Assembly (NCBI GenBank): GCA_016868855.1
Contig: VGFP01000003.1
Coordinates: 186,001 to 250,000, forward strand
Length of the DNA stretch: 64,000 nucleotides
Direction of reading: 5' to 3'
From: Bacteroidota bacterium
Lineage (GTDB): Bacteria > Bacteroidota > Bacteroidia > Chitinophagales > Chitinophagaceae
The notes under the pieces were generated by a model that was given only the letters and a program-made list of their open reading frames with translations, was not told the origin of the DNA and searched no databases. Below, in pieces: positions 56,123-64,000 of this stretch (its first letter is position 1; each line of letters begins with the position of its first letter). A program made the translations under genes and the position numbers.

Positions 56123-57382
56123 ATGAGAAGATTTGAAACAGATGAATTAGAGGAGTTGCTGAGACAAAAAAAGGATCAATACTTTATGTACCCTTCAGAA
56201 AGGGTATGGAAAAATATTGAAAAAAATATACAGCCGAGTCAAACACTGACCATAGTATCTGCTGTGCTGTTGTTTTTATTGAGTGCCGGCATTTCGGTGT
56301 TGTTCAACGAGCAAAAACTTTCAACCTTCACCCCACCCTCAGGGCAACTGGCTTTTCAATTGTCTGAAAACAAATGGGAATCGACCCTTCCCATCGTATC
56401 GATTCATGGTGGGGCGCCTTCAAACAAGTCCGAATCATTTTTTGAACGACACAGATTTGAAAATGCAGTCACATTGGTTCCATCGAGTGATCCAGAAACA
56501 CTTGAACATCCGCTTCAAGCTCCCCTCTTTGCTCCCATTGTCATGGAGAGGAATTGGATCAATCCAATTACTGCTCTTCCAAAAAACAAGCGTCCAGGTA
56601 TTCTCCAAAGCATTTCAAATGTATTTGACAAGGCAAAACAAATTGGCAAAGAAGCAAAATGGCAGATATATTTTAGTCCAACCATGGGTTACAGGTCCTT
56701 GCGTGGAAGTTCATCAAGCTCCAATTATCTTTACAATTCTTATTCTTTTAGTACAACATCTCTTTTTGCCAATACAGTGAAAGATGCTGTTATCCACAAG
56801 CCCGGAATGGGATTTGAAGCCGGTGCTGCACTATACTATCCCATCACCAAAAACCTCAGTGTAAAAGCAGGACTTCAAGCGAATTACCAACAATATGAAA
56901 TTTTGGCATCCAGAGTATACCCTGAGATCGCAACCTACGGCATGAACAATGTTGGCTTTACAACACAACCCATCAATGCAGTGTCCAATTATATCAATGC
57001 GAATAACTATACTTCATCTGTGACGCTTCGCAATGAACGCTTCATGATTTCAATGCCGCTGGGAATTGATTACAAAGTAATCGGAAACAAAATGCTGTAT
57101 TTCACTGTAGCCTCTACCATTCAGCCAACTTATGTGTTGAACAGCTCCGCTTATTTGATATCAACCAATTTAAGAAACTACGCCAAAGCCCCCAATTTGA
57201 ACAGAAGATGGAACATCAACACAGGCATCGAGGCCAATGTTCATTTTCAAAAAGGATCCTACAAATGGAGTGTGGGTCCACAATTCAGGTATCAACTGCT
57301 GCAAAGTTTCACCGACAAATACCCCATCAAAGAAAATTTGTATGATATAGGCCTGAGGGTAGGCATTATGAAAACATTCTGA
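56123..57382 (+). CDS. ECF-linked protein: cytoplasmic N-terminus, one TM helix, C-terminal outer-membrane barrel-like domain
   Basis: A 419-residue protein. Residues 1-40 are charged and cytoplasmic (FETDELEELLRQKKDQYFMYPSERVWKNIEK), followed by one hydrophobic helix (about 41-61), a Pro/Ser-rich periplasmic region to about 178, and a beta-strand-rich C-terminal half (KWQIYFSPTMGYRS onward, ending YDIGLRVGIMKTF with a terminal Phe) that looks like an 8- to 10-strand outer-membrane barrel. It has no cleavable signal peptide. Such a layout would link cytoplasm to outer membrane in one chain. The short N-terminus may hold the sigma factor encoded upstream (inference). The start is ATG 56123; a TTG at 56102 is less likely. 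Confidence 0.75.
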   Translation: MRRFETDELEELLRQKKDQYFMYPSERVWKNIEKNIQPSQTLTIVSAVLLFLLSAGISVLFNEQKLSTFTPPSGQLAFQLSENKWESTLPIVSIHGGAPSNKSESFFERHRFENAVTLVPSSDPETLEHPLQAPLFAPIVMERNWINPITALPKNKRPGILQSISNVFDKAKQIGKEAKWQIYFSPTMGYRSLRGSSSSSNYLYNSYSFSTTSLFANTVKDAVIHKPGMGFEAGAALYYPITKNLSVKAGLQANYQQYEILASRVYPEIATYGMNNVGFTTQPINAVSNYINANNYTSSVTLRNERFMISMPLGIDYKVIGNKMLYFTVASTIQPTYVLNSSAYLISTNLRNYAKAPNLNRRWNINTGIEANVHFQKGSYKWSVGPQFRYQLLQSFTDKYPIKENLYDIGLRVGIMKTF

Positions 57383-57406
57383 TCCCGCAATTGATTTCCA
57401 AGGCAT

Positions 57407-57414
57407 TAACTTTG
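57407..57414 (+). promoter_or_regulatory. Promoter -7 box TAACTTTG for uvrC
   Basis: Exact TAnnTTTG ending 16 nt before the uvrC TTG start. A TTG 13 bp upstream of the box is too close for a standard -33. Confidence 0.45.
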
Positions 57415-57430
57415 CATCCAATCTACAACA

Positions 57431-59242
57431 TTGGATAAGCAATCATTTATATCATTACAGTCTACACTTCCCAACGAACCTGGCATTTATAAATACTATG
57501 GATCAAATGGAAAACTGATTTATATAGGCAAGGCAAAACAGATCAGAAAAAGAGTTAGCTCCTATTTTACATCAAAGAATCAGTCACTCAAAACAAAGGA
57601 ATTGGTCAAACAAATCAAGAAAATTGATTTCACCATTGTTCCTTCTGAGCACGATGCGCTCCTGCTTGAAAATGCTTTGATCAAGCAGTTCAAACCAAGG
57701 TTCAACATTGAATTAAAAGACGACAAAACCTATCCTTTTATTGTCATCAAAAACGAACCATTTCCGAGGGTTTTTCTGACCCGCAGAAGAATCAATGATG
57801 GATCGTTATACTTCGGACCCTATACCTCTATCCATGCTGTAAGAGATTTGCTTGAATTGATCAAACAAACCATTCCTCTCAGAACCTGTCATTTGAATCT
57901 CTCTGCAACTGCCATTCAAAAGAAAAAATACAAAGTATGCCTAGAGTATCATCTGGGAAATTGCAAAGCACCATGTGTATCAAATCAATCAGCTGAAGAA
58001 TACAATGAAGGAATTGAACAAGTAAAACATCTGTTGAAAGGAAACTTGAGTGGCATCATTCATCAGTATAAACTGCAACAAAAAGAATTGATTGATGCGT
58101 TGGCTTTTGAGAAAGCGTCTCTGATCCAATATAAAATCAACGCACTGCAGCAATACAAATCAAAATCAACCGTCGTGAGTCCGAAGCTGGGTGACATGGA
58201 CGTCTTCTCCTTTGCAACAGAAGATGATATTTTCGTCATCAGCTTTCTTGCAGTAAGGAATGGAACCATCGTCAATTCTGGAACGCATACATTCAAAAAC
58301 AAGGCAGACGATACGATTGAGGATATCCTGTCGCAAGGAATCTTACACGTTCAAAGCAATCAGCAAAGTATTTCAAAAACCATTGTATTGCCAGTTGATC
58401 TTGCATTTGGTTTTGATGCTTTTGATTTAATTATTCCCAAATCAGGTGAAAAAAAGAAACTGTTGGACCTTGCTCAAGCAAATGCATTGTACAGAGCTGG
58501 ACAAGTAAGAAAGAAAAAAATGTTGCATCTGGCGGATGAACACAGCGATAAATATGGATTGTTGGAAAGGACAAAGAAAGCTCTTTCACTGAAGAACATC
58601 CCTTTGCATATTGAGTGTTTTGACAATTCCAATTTCCAGGGTCAATACCCCATCTCAGCCATGGTATGTTTCAAGGAAGGATTACCAAGCAAGAAAGACT
58701 ACAGGTTTTACCATGTTAAAACCGTGAAAGGGATCAACGATTTTGCAACCATGAAAGAAGCCGTTCACAGAAGATACAGTGGGTTGATAAGAGATGATGC
58801 TTCATTGCCGCAATTGGTGATTATTGATGGTGGAAAGGGACAACTCAATGCAGCCGTTGAAGCCATACAATCACTTGGACTCGAAGGAACAATGACATTG
58901 ATAGGACTCGCAAAAAATGTGGAAGAAATATTTTTTTACGGCGACAAAGAATCACTCAAACTGCCATACAACAGTGTTGTGCTCATGTTTATACGTTCCA
59001 TACGTGACGAAGTTCACCAGTTTGGCATCAATAAGCACAGGAGAACAAGAAGCAAGGGAACATTTAAAAATCAATTGCTGGATATTGAGGGAATCGGACC
59101 CAAGACAGCCGACGAACTGCTGATCCATTTCAAATCCGTCAACAATATCAGCCATGCCACTGAGGAAGAATTGCAATCAATCATAGGAGAGAAAAAAGCA
59201 CAGATCGTTCGTGATTTTTTTAAAAACAAAAGGCCGGAATAA
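57431..59242 (+). CDS. uvrC: UvrABC excinuclease subunit C
   Basis: Makes both incisions in nucleotide excision repair. The 603-residue protein has an N-terminal GIY-YIG nuclease (PGIYKYYGSNGKLIYIGKAK), a cysteine cluster (TCHLNL, KVCLEYHLGNCKAPC) matching the UvrC iron-sulfur site, a UVR-like region, the RNase H-like nuclease (ECFDNSNFQG, IDGGKGQL) and C-terminal helix-hairpin-helix repeats. The start is TTG at 57431, since homologues begin a few residues before the GIY motif and no ATG exists there. The stop codon lies in the loop of the terminator hairpin. Confidence 0.96.
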   Translation: MDKQSFISLQSTLPNEPGIYKYYGSNGKLIYIGKAKQIRKRVSSYFTSKNQSLKTKELVKQIKKIDFTIVPSEHDALLLENALIKQFKPRFNIELKDDKTYPFIVIKNEPFPRVFLTRRRINDGSLYFGPYTSIHAVRDLLELIKQTIPLRTCHLNLSATAIQKKKYKVCLEYHLGNCKAPCVSNQSAEEYNEGIEQVKHLLKGNLSGIIHQYKLQQKELIDALAFEKASLIQYKINALQQYKSKSTVVSPKLGDMDVFSFATEDDIFVISFLAVRNGTIVNSGTHTFKNKADDTIEDILSQGILHVQSNQQSISKTIVLPVDLAFGFDAFDLIIPKSGEKKKLLDLAQANALYRAGQVRKKKMLHLADEHSDKYGLLERTKKALSLKNIPLHIECFDNSNFQGQYPISAMVCFKEGLPSKKDYRFYHVKTVKGINDFATMKEAVHRRYSGLIRDDASLPQLVIIDGGKGQLNAAVEAIQSLGLEGTMTLIGLAKNVEEIFFYGDKESLKLPYNSVVLMFIRSIRDEVHQFGINKHRRTRSKGTFKNQLLDIEGIGPKTADELLIHFKSVNNISHATEEELQSIIGEKKAQIVRDFFKNKRPE

Positions 59243-59252
59243 ACCGGCCTTT
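59229..59252. terminator. Bidirectional terminator between uvrC and gldN
   Basis: Perfect 9 bp stem AAAGGCCGG / CCGGCCTTT with an AATAAA loop that contains the uvrC stop. T tract is short on both sides, so strength may be moderate. It lies 21 bp past the gldN stop. Confidence 0.8.
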
Positions 59253-59272
59253 ATTAATACAGTTGGATTTGA

Positions 59273-60343
59273 TCAATAGGACCAAAGATCCTGTTCGAAA
59301 TTGAATATCTTGTTTTTAATATTTTCACCTTCCAACAACTGCAAAATATTGTCCTTGATGTATTGCTTGATGAAGAGATCATATGGATTGTCGATGGTTG
59401 ATTTGACTATTTTACTGTCAAAATACCTGCTTTCAAACAATTCCTCCCAACTCATTCTACCACCAAAGTTTTTGGTATTGTAAACATCGTACTTCGCCAA
59501 GATACCACGCAGATCTGGGTAGTAGATCCAGAAGAGCGGAGACTCACCCAAAAGATTGCCAGACTCATCCAAATAAGTTCTCATGGGTGCGATGCCCAGA
59601 ATCCTGACAAACATCCTGGATGACTCTTTGTCAAAAACCCATTCTTCCTTGATACGGTATTTAATGATATCATCCGGATTGAAGTCTCTGCACACCAGTG
59701 AGTCCTTGAATACACCTTTTGTACCATCTGGGTCTTTTGCCCAATCAATCACCTGAACAGAATCACATTTACCCGTAATCAATTCACCCACCTTTGCAAT
59801 GGGCATTGGAGTTGTAAACCGATCGTCGACGTTGGCATCAAATGCGGTTACTCCTCCATTCTTTATTGTACGGAAAAGAATGTTGATGAAACGCTGGTTT
59901 CCATTGTCATCTTCCGCCTTGTACCGGAAAGGAAGATTCATTTTTTCACGTATATCGATTTCTCTCCAAACTTTGTGACGGTACCATGCATCGTCTTCTC
60001 TGATGTTTTCGTAAGCCAGAGGAGTGCGAGTCTTCACCAGATTTCTTTCAACAGATGCATCTGTCCTCAAAGAAACCTTGATAGAGTCAAATGCAAAAGG
60101 ATCTTTGAATTGGACAGGACTTGGAACTGGCTTTGTTGTATCAGCGGCAGGAGGTGGTGCAGCAACAACAGCATCAGCTACCTGAACAGGTGCTGTATTT
60201 GTTTTTGTTGCAGCTGGTTTCTTTTTTGCAGCAGCCGGCTGTGGCTTCTTTGCAACAGGTTTCTTGACCTGTGCATAAGCGGCTGAATCAAATATTGATC
60301 CCAATACAAAAAAGAGCAATATTGAGCTGATCAGTTTTTTCAT
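59273..60343 (-). CDS. gldN: T9SS ring protein GldN/PorN
   Basis: A 356-residue periplasmic protein that, with GldK, forms the large ring under the outer membrane and is needed for T9SS and gliding. It has a Sec signal peptide (ISSILLFFVLGSIFDSAAYAQ), a Lys/Pro/Ala-rich linker (residues about 26-80) unusual in being so long, then the conserved domain starting near YENIREDDAWYRHKVWREIDIREKMN with EEWVFDKESSRMFVRILGIAPM. The end GENIKNKIFNFEQDLW is typical. Last gene of gldK-L-M-N, 25 bp after gldM. Confidence 0.93.
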   Translation of the reverse strand: MKKLISSILLFFVLGSIFDSAAYAQVKKPVAKKPQPAAAKKKPAATKTNTAPVQVADAVVAAPPPAADTTKPVPSPVQFKDPFAFDSIKVSLRTDASVERNLVKTRTPLAYENIREDDAWYRHKVWREIDIREKMNLPFRYKAEDDNGNQRFINILFRTIKNGGVTAFDANVDDRFTTPMPIAKVGELITGKCDSVQVIDWAKDPDGTKGVFKDSLVCRDFNPDDIIKYRIKEEWVFDKESSRMFVRILGIAPMRTYLDESGNLLGESPLFWIYYPDLRGILAKYDVYNTKNFGGRMSWEELFESRYFDSKIVKSTIDNPYDLFIKQYIKDNILQLLEGENIKNKIFNFEQDLWSY

Positions 60344-60368
60344 GATATCTTTTTTATCAAGTTTCTTT

Positions 60369-61916
60369 CTATTTCAAGTTATATGAGAGTCCGGAGGGAA
60401 GCACACGTGTTCTTCCATCTGGACCTTTGACCGTAATATCAGTAATAGCAACAAGTGCTCCTGGCTTGAGTTTATTGATCAGGTTTGCCGCCGGGCCTGC
60501 CCACCTTGGACCCTTGTTGTCGACAGGTGCATAATCAGGGATGTCTGAACTGAGTGCACCTACTCTGTAGCTAACAACTTCGAATGGCGCATCAAATTCT
60601 GAGTCCTCTAATTTCGCAATGATGCCTCCCATAGCTTTGAAGGAAGCTGAGGGAACCGTTCCAGGTCTTAAATTTCCAACATAGGCAGTAGGATTGGGAA
60701 GTTGTTTCACACGAAATCCAACCTTGCCAACGGATTTTCCATCAACCAAAATAGTAACCGTTTGATCTCCATATGAACCCGCAGCTGGTTTCACAATGTA
60801 TTTACTGCCTCCAGCTTTTGTAATGGTTCCTGCTGAGAATTGTGCTGAAACCTTTTCACTACCTGCTCCTGCTGTAATGGTAAGCGGATTGTCAACCCCT
60901 ATGTACAAGACATTCATCTTGTCGGCAGAAGCTGCCACGCCAGAAGGAACACCCACTGTATAATTTACTTTTTTTGAAACAGTTCTGTTTTCGCCTGTAT
61001 TGGGATCAATGAAACTTACTGTTACATTCATTGATTTGGTTCCTGCAGCACCAACAGAAAATTTAGATTCAGCAACTCCGCTTGCATTGACTGAGATAGA
61101 TCTGCCATCAATGGTTACAACCGGCTTTACATTCGAGTTGAAAGCACCAAGTCCGGCAGTTACAATCATTTCCTCTCCAGGCATTAGATAATTGGAACTG
61201 GTACCTACCAATGGTTCAAATTTATCAAGCACCAGCTTTACGGATCCCACCTGATTGGCGCAGAATGCGGCAGCAATGTTTTCAGAATTTTTTACATCGT
61301 TTTGAAGCTTGCTTAGTATGGTAAGCGCTGCGATGGTTGGAGTCATGTGGAAATAACTGTTCACCCAATCAGTTACTTTATCACCTGTCAATGTATTTCC
61401 TGCATTTGATTTTGGGATATCCAGGTTGAGTGGGAGTTTGGATCCAACCTGTTTTGCCATATCATTGTCAATTGCGAGCAACTTCACTTTGAATTCACCA
61501 AGTGCCTGATACAATGCTGGTCCGAAGCCTTTGTTGGTGAAGTACCTGGTTGGAGCCTCAATATCATCCTCTTTGAAAACACCGGTTGACTTATCCAAAT
61601 CAGATTCCTCTTTCAGTCCCAGTTTGTACCCTTCAATTTTATTGTACACATCATCGGCCAATACCCTGATCTGATCAGCCTTGGGTTTCCAAATCGCTGC
61701 CTTTTCAGAAGTCTTGGGATCTTTCAGCATCTCCTCAAAGTTGGAGTATATGGATTTGTTTGATTCATTCAATACGTTGTTGGATCCACTCAAACTGAAT
61801 TCAACTACTTTGAATGCATTTAATATTTCAGCAGACACGTTCAATGCAAGAAGGGCAGTCAACACCAAGTACATGATGTTGATCATTTTCTGCCTGGGAT
61901 CCTTGGGTAGTGCCAT
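60369..61916 (-). CDS. gldM: T9SS motor protein GldM/PorM
   Basis: A 515-residue inner-membrane protein. Its single N-terminal helix (MINIMYLVLTALLALNVSAEILNAF) pairs with GldL to form the proton-driven motor, and a large periplasmic part of Ig-like domains D1-D4 reaches the GldKN ring. The start MALPKDPRQK matches the family, including the basic cytoplasmic N-tail. The periplasmic body has strand patterns such as YTVGVPSGVAASADKMNVLYIGVDNPL. Length matches GldM. It lies 37 bp after gldL. Confidence 0.95.
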   Translation of the reverse strand: MALPKDPRQKMINIMYLVLTALLALNVSAEILNAFKVVEFSLSGSNNVLNESNKSIYSNFEEMLKDPKTSEKAAIWKPKADQIRVLADDVYNKIEGYKLGLKEESDLDKSTGVFKEDDIEAPTRYFTNKGFGPALYQALGEFKVKLLAIDNDMAKQVGSKLPLNLDIPKSNAGNTLTGDKVTDWVNSYFHMTPTIAALTILSKLQNDVKNSENIAAAFCANQVGSVKLVLDKFEPLVGTSSNYLMPGEEMIVTAGLGAFNSNVKPVVTIDGRSISVNASGVAESKFSVGAAGTKSMNVTVSFIDPNTGENRTVSKKVNYTVGVPSGVAASADKMNVLYIGVDNPLTITAGAGSEKVSAQFSAGTITKAGGSKYIVKPAAGSYGDQTVTILVDGKSVGKVGFRVKQLPNPTAYVGNLRPGTVPSASFKAMGGIIAKLEDSEFDAPFEVVSYRVGALSSDIPDYAPVDNKGPRWAGPAANLINKLKPGALVAITDITVKGPDGRTRVLPSGLSYNLK

Positions 61917-61953
61917 ATTCTATGTTGAGTAATTCTTTAAATGATTGATTGGA

Positions 61954-62709
61954 TTAACCACGTGCTTGCATCGCAGACAGCATGTTTCCATAAATGCTGT
62001 TCAAGCTACTCAGGTTCTTTGCAAGCAATGCAATTTGCTCCTGTGTTTTCTTGGCATCCCCAGCGCCGTCTGAAAGTGATTGGCTGGCCTTGGACAGGTT
62101 CTCATAAAATGCCCCCATCATTTTTAGATGATTGGACATATCACTGATTTCAGATTCGTATACTTTATTGAGTGAAGCAAGATTCTTGTTCAACACAGAC
62201 ATTTGCTCATGAAAAGCCTTGGAACTGTCGGCGGCCGCATTGAATTGCTGAAGTGACTGAGCAGTATGTGTATAGGCATCTTTCAAACCAACCAACGCAT
62301 TTGAAGCCTCATTGGTTTTGTTGGTAAAGTTGTTAGATGCAGCTGCCATATCACCTACAGAAGCCAAGCCGGCAATGGTGGTATTGAGTTTTGAAAAACT
62401 TTCATTGAGTTTTTTCAGGTGTTCAGGATTGATTTCTTTCTCAATCAATTTTTTGATTTCGTCGTTTGCAGGACTGCTATCGGCATTTTTCTTCAAGGCC
62501 TCAGCAACCTCAGCCATTTCATTTCCTGCTGGAGGAAGAAAAGCATACAAGAGGAAGATGGCAGCTTCTGTGAGCAAACCGACAGTCAACATAAAATCAG
62601 CATATGACTTGTGCAGGAGTTTAGCCCATGCGCCAAAAATTACAACCGCCGCACCTGCGCTGACAATCGTATTTACCGTTTTTTCAAGTTTTTTTGATTG
62701 AAGAGCCAT
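61954..62709 (-). CDS. gldL: T9SS motor protein GldL/PorL
   Basis: A 251-residue inner-membrane protein, the other half of the T9SS motor. Two N-terminal transmembrane helices (about 13-29 and 38-59) carry the conserved Glu in the second (E48 in LLTEAAIF), which corresponds to the proton-relay Glu of Flavobacterium GldL. The cytoplasmic C-terminal part is a long helical/coiled-coil region rich in Asn, Ser and Ala (LNESFSKLNTTIAGL, LNKNLASLNKVYESEISD). Order gldK-L-M-N is the canonical one. Confidence 0.95.
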   Translation of the reverse strand: MALQSKKLEKTVNTIVSAGAAVVIFGAWAKLLHKSYADFMLTVGLLTEAAIFLLYAFLPPAGNEMAEVAEALKKNADSSPANDEIKKLIEKEINPEHLKKLNESFSKLNTTIAGLASVGDMAAASNNFTNKTNEASNALVGLKDAYTHTAQSLQQFNAAADSSKAFHEQMSVLNKNLASLNKVYESEISDMSNHLKMMGAFYENLSKASQSLSDGAGDAKKTQEQIALLAKNLSSLNSIYGNMLSAMQARG

Positions 62710-62733
62710 GTAAGAGATTTTAAAATGTTTGAA

Positions 62734-64000
62734 TTATTTCTTGGCCATTGGCGGAAGATCGATGACACAACGGAAGCCGATGTATGACTTGGCGGTGTCT
62801 TGGTATTCGTATGCACGGGTACTGTTCTGAAGAAAATATCCGATGTCTTTCCAACTACCACCTCTTACAACTTTTCTTTTCATGCGCGGTGGATCTGAAT
62901 CGAGTGCGTTGTAACGGACATCAGGATTCATGTCATGCTGAAAATTATAAGCGCCTTCATAGTACAATGAAGAGGTCCACTCAGCCACATTGCCTGCCAT
63001 GTTATACAATCCAAAATCATTCGGCCAATAAGCATCTGCCCTTACTGTGTAAAGTCCACCATCCTCAGGATAATTACCTCTTCCAGGTTTGAAGTTGGCC
63101 AGCAAACATCCTTTTTTATTTCTCAGATAAGGTCCGCCCCATGGATAGGGCACCTGAGAACGTCCGCCTCTTGCTGCATATTCCCATTGAGCTTCTGTAG
63201 GCAATCTGAAATCAGACTCCTGAACACGGCCCTTGGATTCAAGAAAAGAGTTTAAATACTGTGAACGCCAGGAACAAAATGCATTTGCCTGTTTCCAACT
63301 AACACCCACAACAGGGTAATTACCGTAAGCAGGATGTGAAAAGTATTTCTTGGCATATGGTTCATTGTATGAATAGCTGAAATCACGAATCCATACCAAT
63401 GTATCTGGATAAATAGGGGTACTGTCCCTCTGGATAAAGCTTCCCCTGGGCATATTTGCATTTTCGCGCCTCGCAGCCTCTTTTAGATCGAATGATTCAA
63501 TCCTGTACTGCAGCTTTCTGACATCCAATTCTTTTCTGCCGTTGATGCGGTTGTCAGGTGTGATGATCATGGCACTCAACTGTTCCTGCATCTTGGGATC
63601 GTTCCATTTGATGGTTCTGACTTTGACCCAATCAACATAACTAGATCCATCAGGAGACTGCTTGGTATAATTCAGCACAGTTGCTGCTATGGAATCTCTT
63701 ACCCAAAAAACGAATTGACGATACTCGTTGTTGGTAATTTCAGTGGCATCCATCCAAAAATCATTCATTGAAACCTGCTTGTTTTTGGAGGTATATGACG
63801 CACTGATGTCTTCGTCAGAAGGGCCCATGTGGAATGTACCAGCGGGAATGTAGACCATACCATAAGGCTTGGTGAAAATATATTTTCCACCTATTTCTGC
63901 GCCTTTCACCTGACCATCGCTGATAGCGGTTTTTTTCGATTTGACTAAGTTGCCGCAACCGGTCATGAACACCAACAAGATCAGACCAGTGGAAAAATGA
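62734..64000 (-). CDS. gldK: T9SS lipoprotein GldK/PorK, 5' end outside window
   Basis: At least 421 residues of the ring-forming outer-membrane lipoprotein. The signal-peptide core and lipobox (LILLVFMTGC) run to the window edge, so the true start lies just beyond; the frame is open upstream of 63978 without a plausible ATG. The body is a formylglycine-generating-enzyme-like (SUMF1) fold: PAGTFHMGPSDED, DATEITNNEYRQF, LPTEAQWEYAARGG, WPNDFGLYNMAGNVAEWTSSLYYEG and RGGSWKD, ending GFRCVIDLPP. The FGE fold is structural here, not enzymatic. First of the gldKLMN genes. Confidence 0.95.
   Translation of the reverse strand, partial: HFSTGLILLVFMTGCGNLVKSKKTAISDGQVKGAEIGGKYIFTKPYGMVYIPAGTFHMGPSDEDISASYTSKNKQVSMNDFWMDATEITNNEYRQFVFWVRDSIAATVLNYTKQSPDGSSYVDWVKVRTIKWNDPKMQEQLSAMIITPDNRINGRKELDVRKLQYRIESFDLKEAARRENANMPRGSFIQRDSTPIYPDTLVWIRDFSYSYNEPYAKKYFSHPAYGNYPVVGVSWKQANAFCSWRSQYLNSFLESKGRVQESDFRLPTEAQWEYAARGGRSQVPYPWGGPYLRNKKGCLLANFKPGRGNYPEDGGLYTVRADAYWPNDFGLYNMAGNVAEWTSSLYYEGAYNFQHDMNPDVRYNALDSDPPRMKRKVVRGGSWKDIGYFLQNSTRAYEYQDTAKSYIGFRCVIDLPPMAKK

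Overview
The window looks like a chromosomal segment of a Bacteroidota bacterium, most likely from the Chitinophagaceae or a neighbouring family (inference). The sequence support is a gldK-gldL-gldM-gldN type IX secretion (T9SS) operon, the gliding lipoprotein GldB, two secreted proteins with T9SS C-terminal sorting domains, a HmuY/TonB heme locus, LytTR signalling, and a promoter element of the Bacteroidota type (TAnnTTTG) in front of many genes. Shine-Dalgarno sequences are not evident. The sequence is A+T-rich and about 50 genes are packed tightly on both strands. No stretch over about 300 bases lacks a gene. I saw no tRNA, rRNA, CRISPR array, IS element, integrase or phage gene, so this reads as core genome, not an island.

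Layout. 1-10.8 kb: a class III aminotransferase cut by the window edge, gamma-carbonic anhydrase, rsgA, nadE, gldB, a fatty acid desaturase, apaG, a secreted DUF1080 protein and mfd. 10.9-18.4 kb: a BNR-repeat T9SS cargo protein, glyS, a MazG-like protein with dtd, a flippase and an MBL-fold hydrolase. 18.4-27.7 kb: a large propeller/barrel envelope protein, comEC split by a frameshift, purH, an EamA transporter and a LutB-like protein. 27.7-38.6 kb: a DUF3109 protein, a LytTR two-component pair with a candidate operator, a lamin-tail T9SS cargo, dxs, scpA, a second EamA transporter, frr, the N-terminal half of transketolase, an FtsX/LolC-like permease and rbfA. 38.6-51.5 kb: an ABC exporter, a DksA-like protein with a histone-H1-like tail, ileS, a heme locus (HmuY, TonB receptor, AraC regulator with a cysteine cluster), gyrB, a 68-residue protein and a SUI1 protein. 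51.6-64 kb: gpmI overlapping a second heme-type TonB receptor, an ECF sigma factor paired with a protein predicted to span both membranes, uvrC and gldNMLK.

How the genes fit together. Several genes serve envelope traffic. GldKLMN form the T9SS motor and outer ring, GldB is an associated lipoprotein, and the two sorting-domain proteins are probable cargo. The two TonB receptors and HmuY point to heme uptake, with the AraC protein as probable local regulator. The ECF sigma/trans-envelope pair and the LytTR pair are the two signalling modules. The rest is housekeeping.

Most noteworthy: the ECF sigma/trans-envelope pair; the heme-locus regulator with five clustered cysteines; the LytTR-type direct repeats 15 bp upstream of the histidine kinase; the H1-tailed DksA-like protein that has lost its zinc ligands; the comEC frameshift at a C5 run; and 13 exact TAnnTTTG boxes lying 4-33 nt before start codons, several close enough to imply leaderless or near-leaderless mRNAs.
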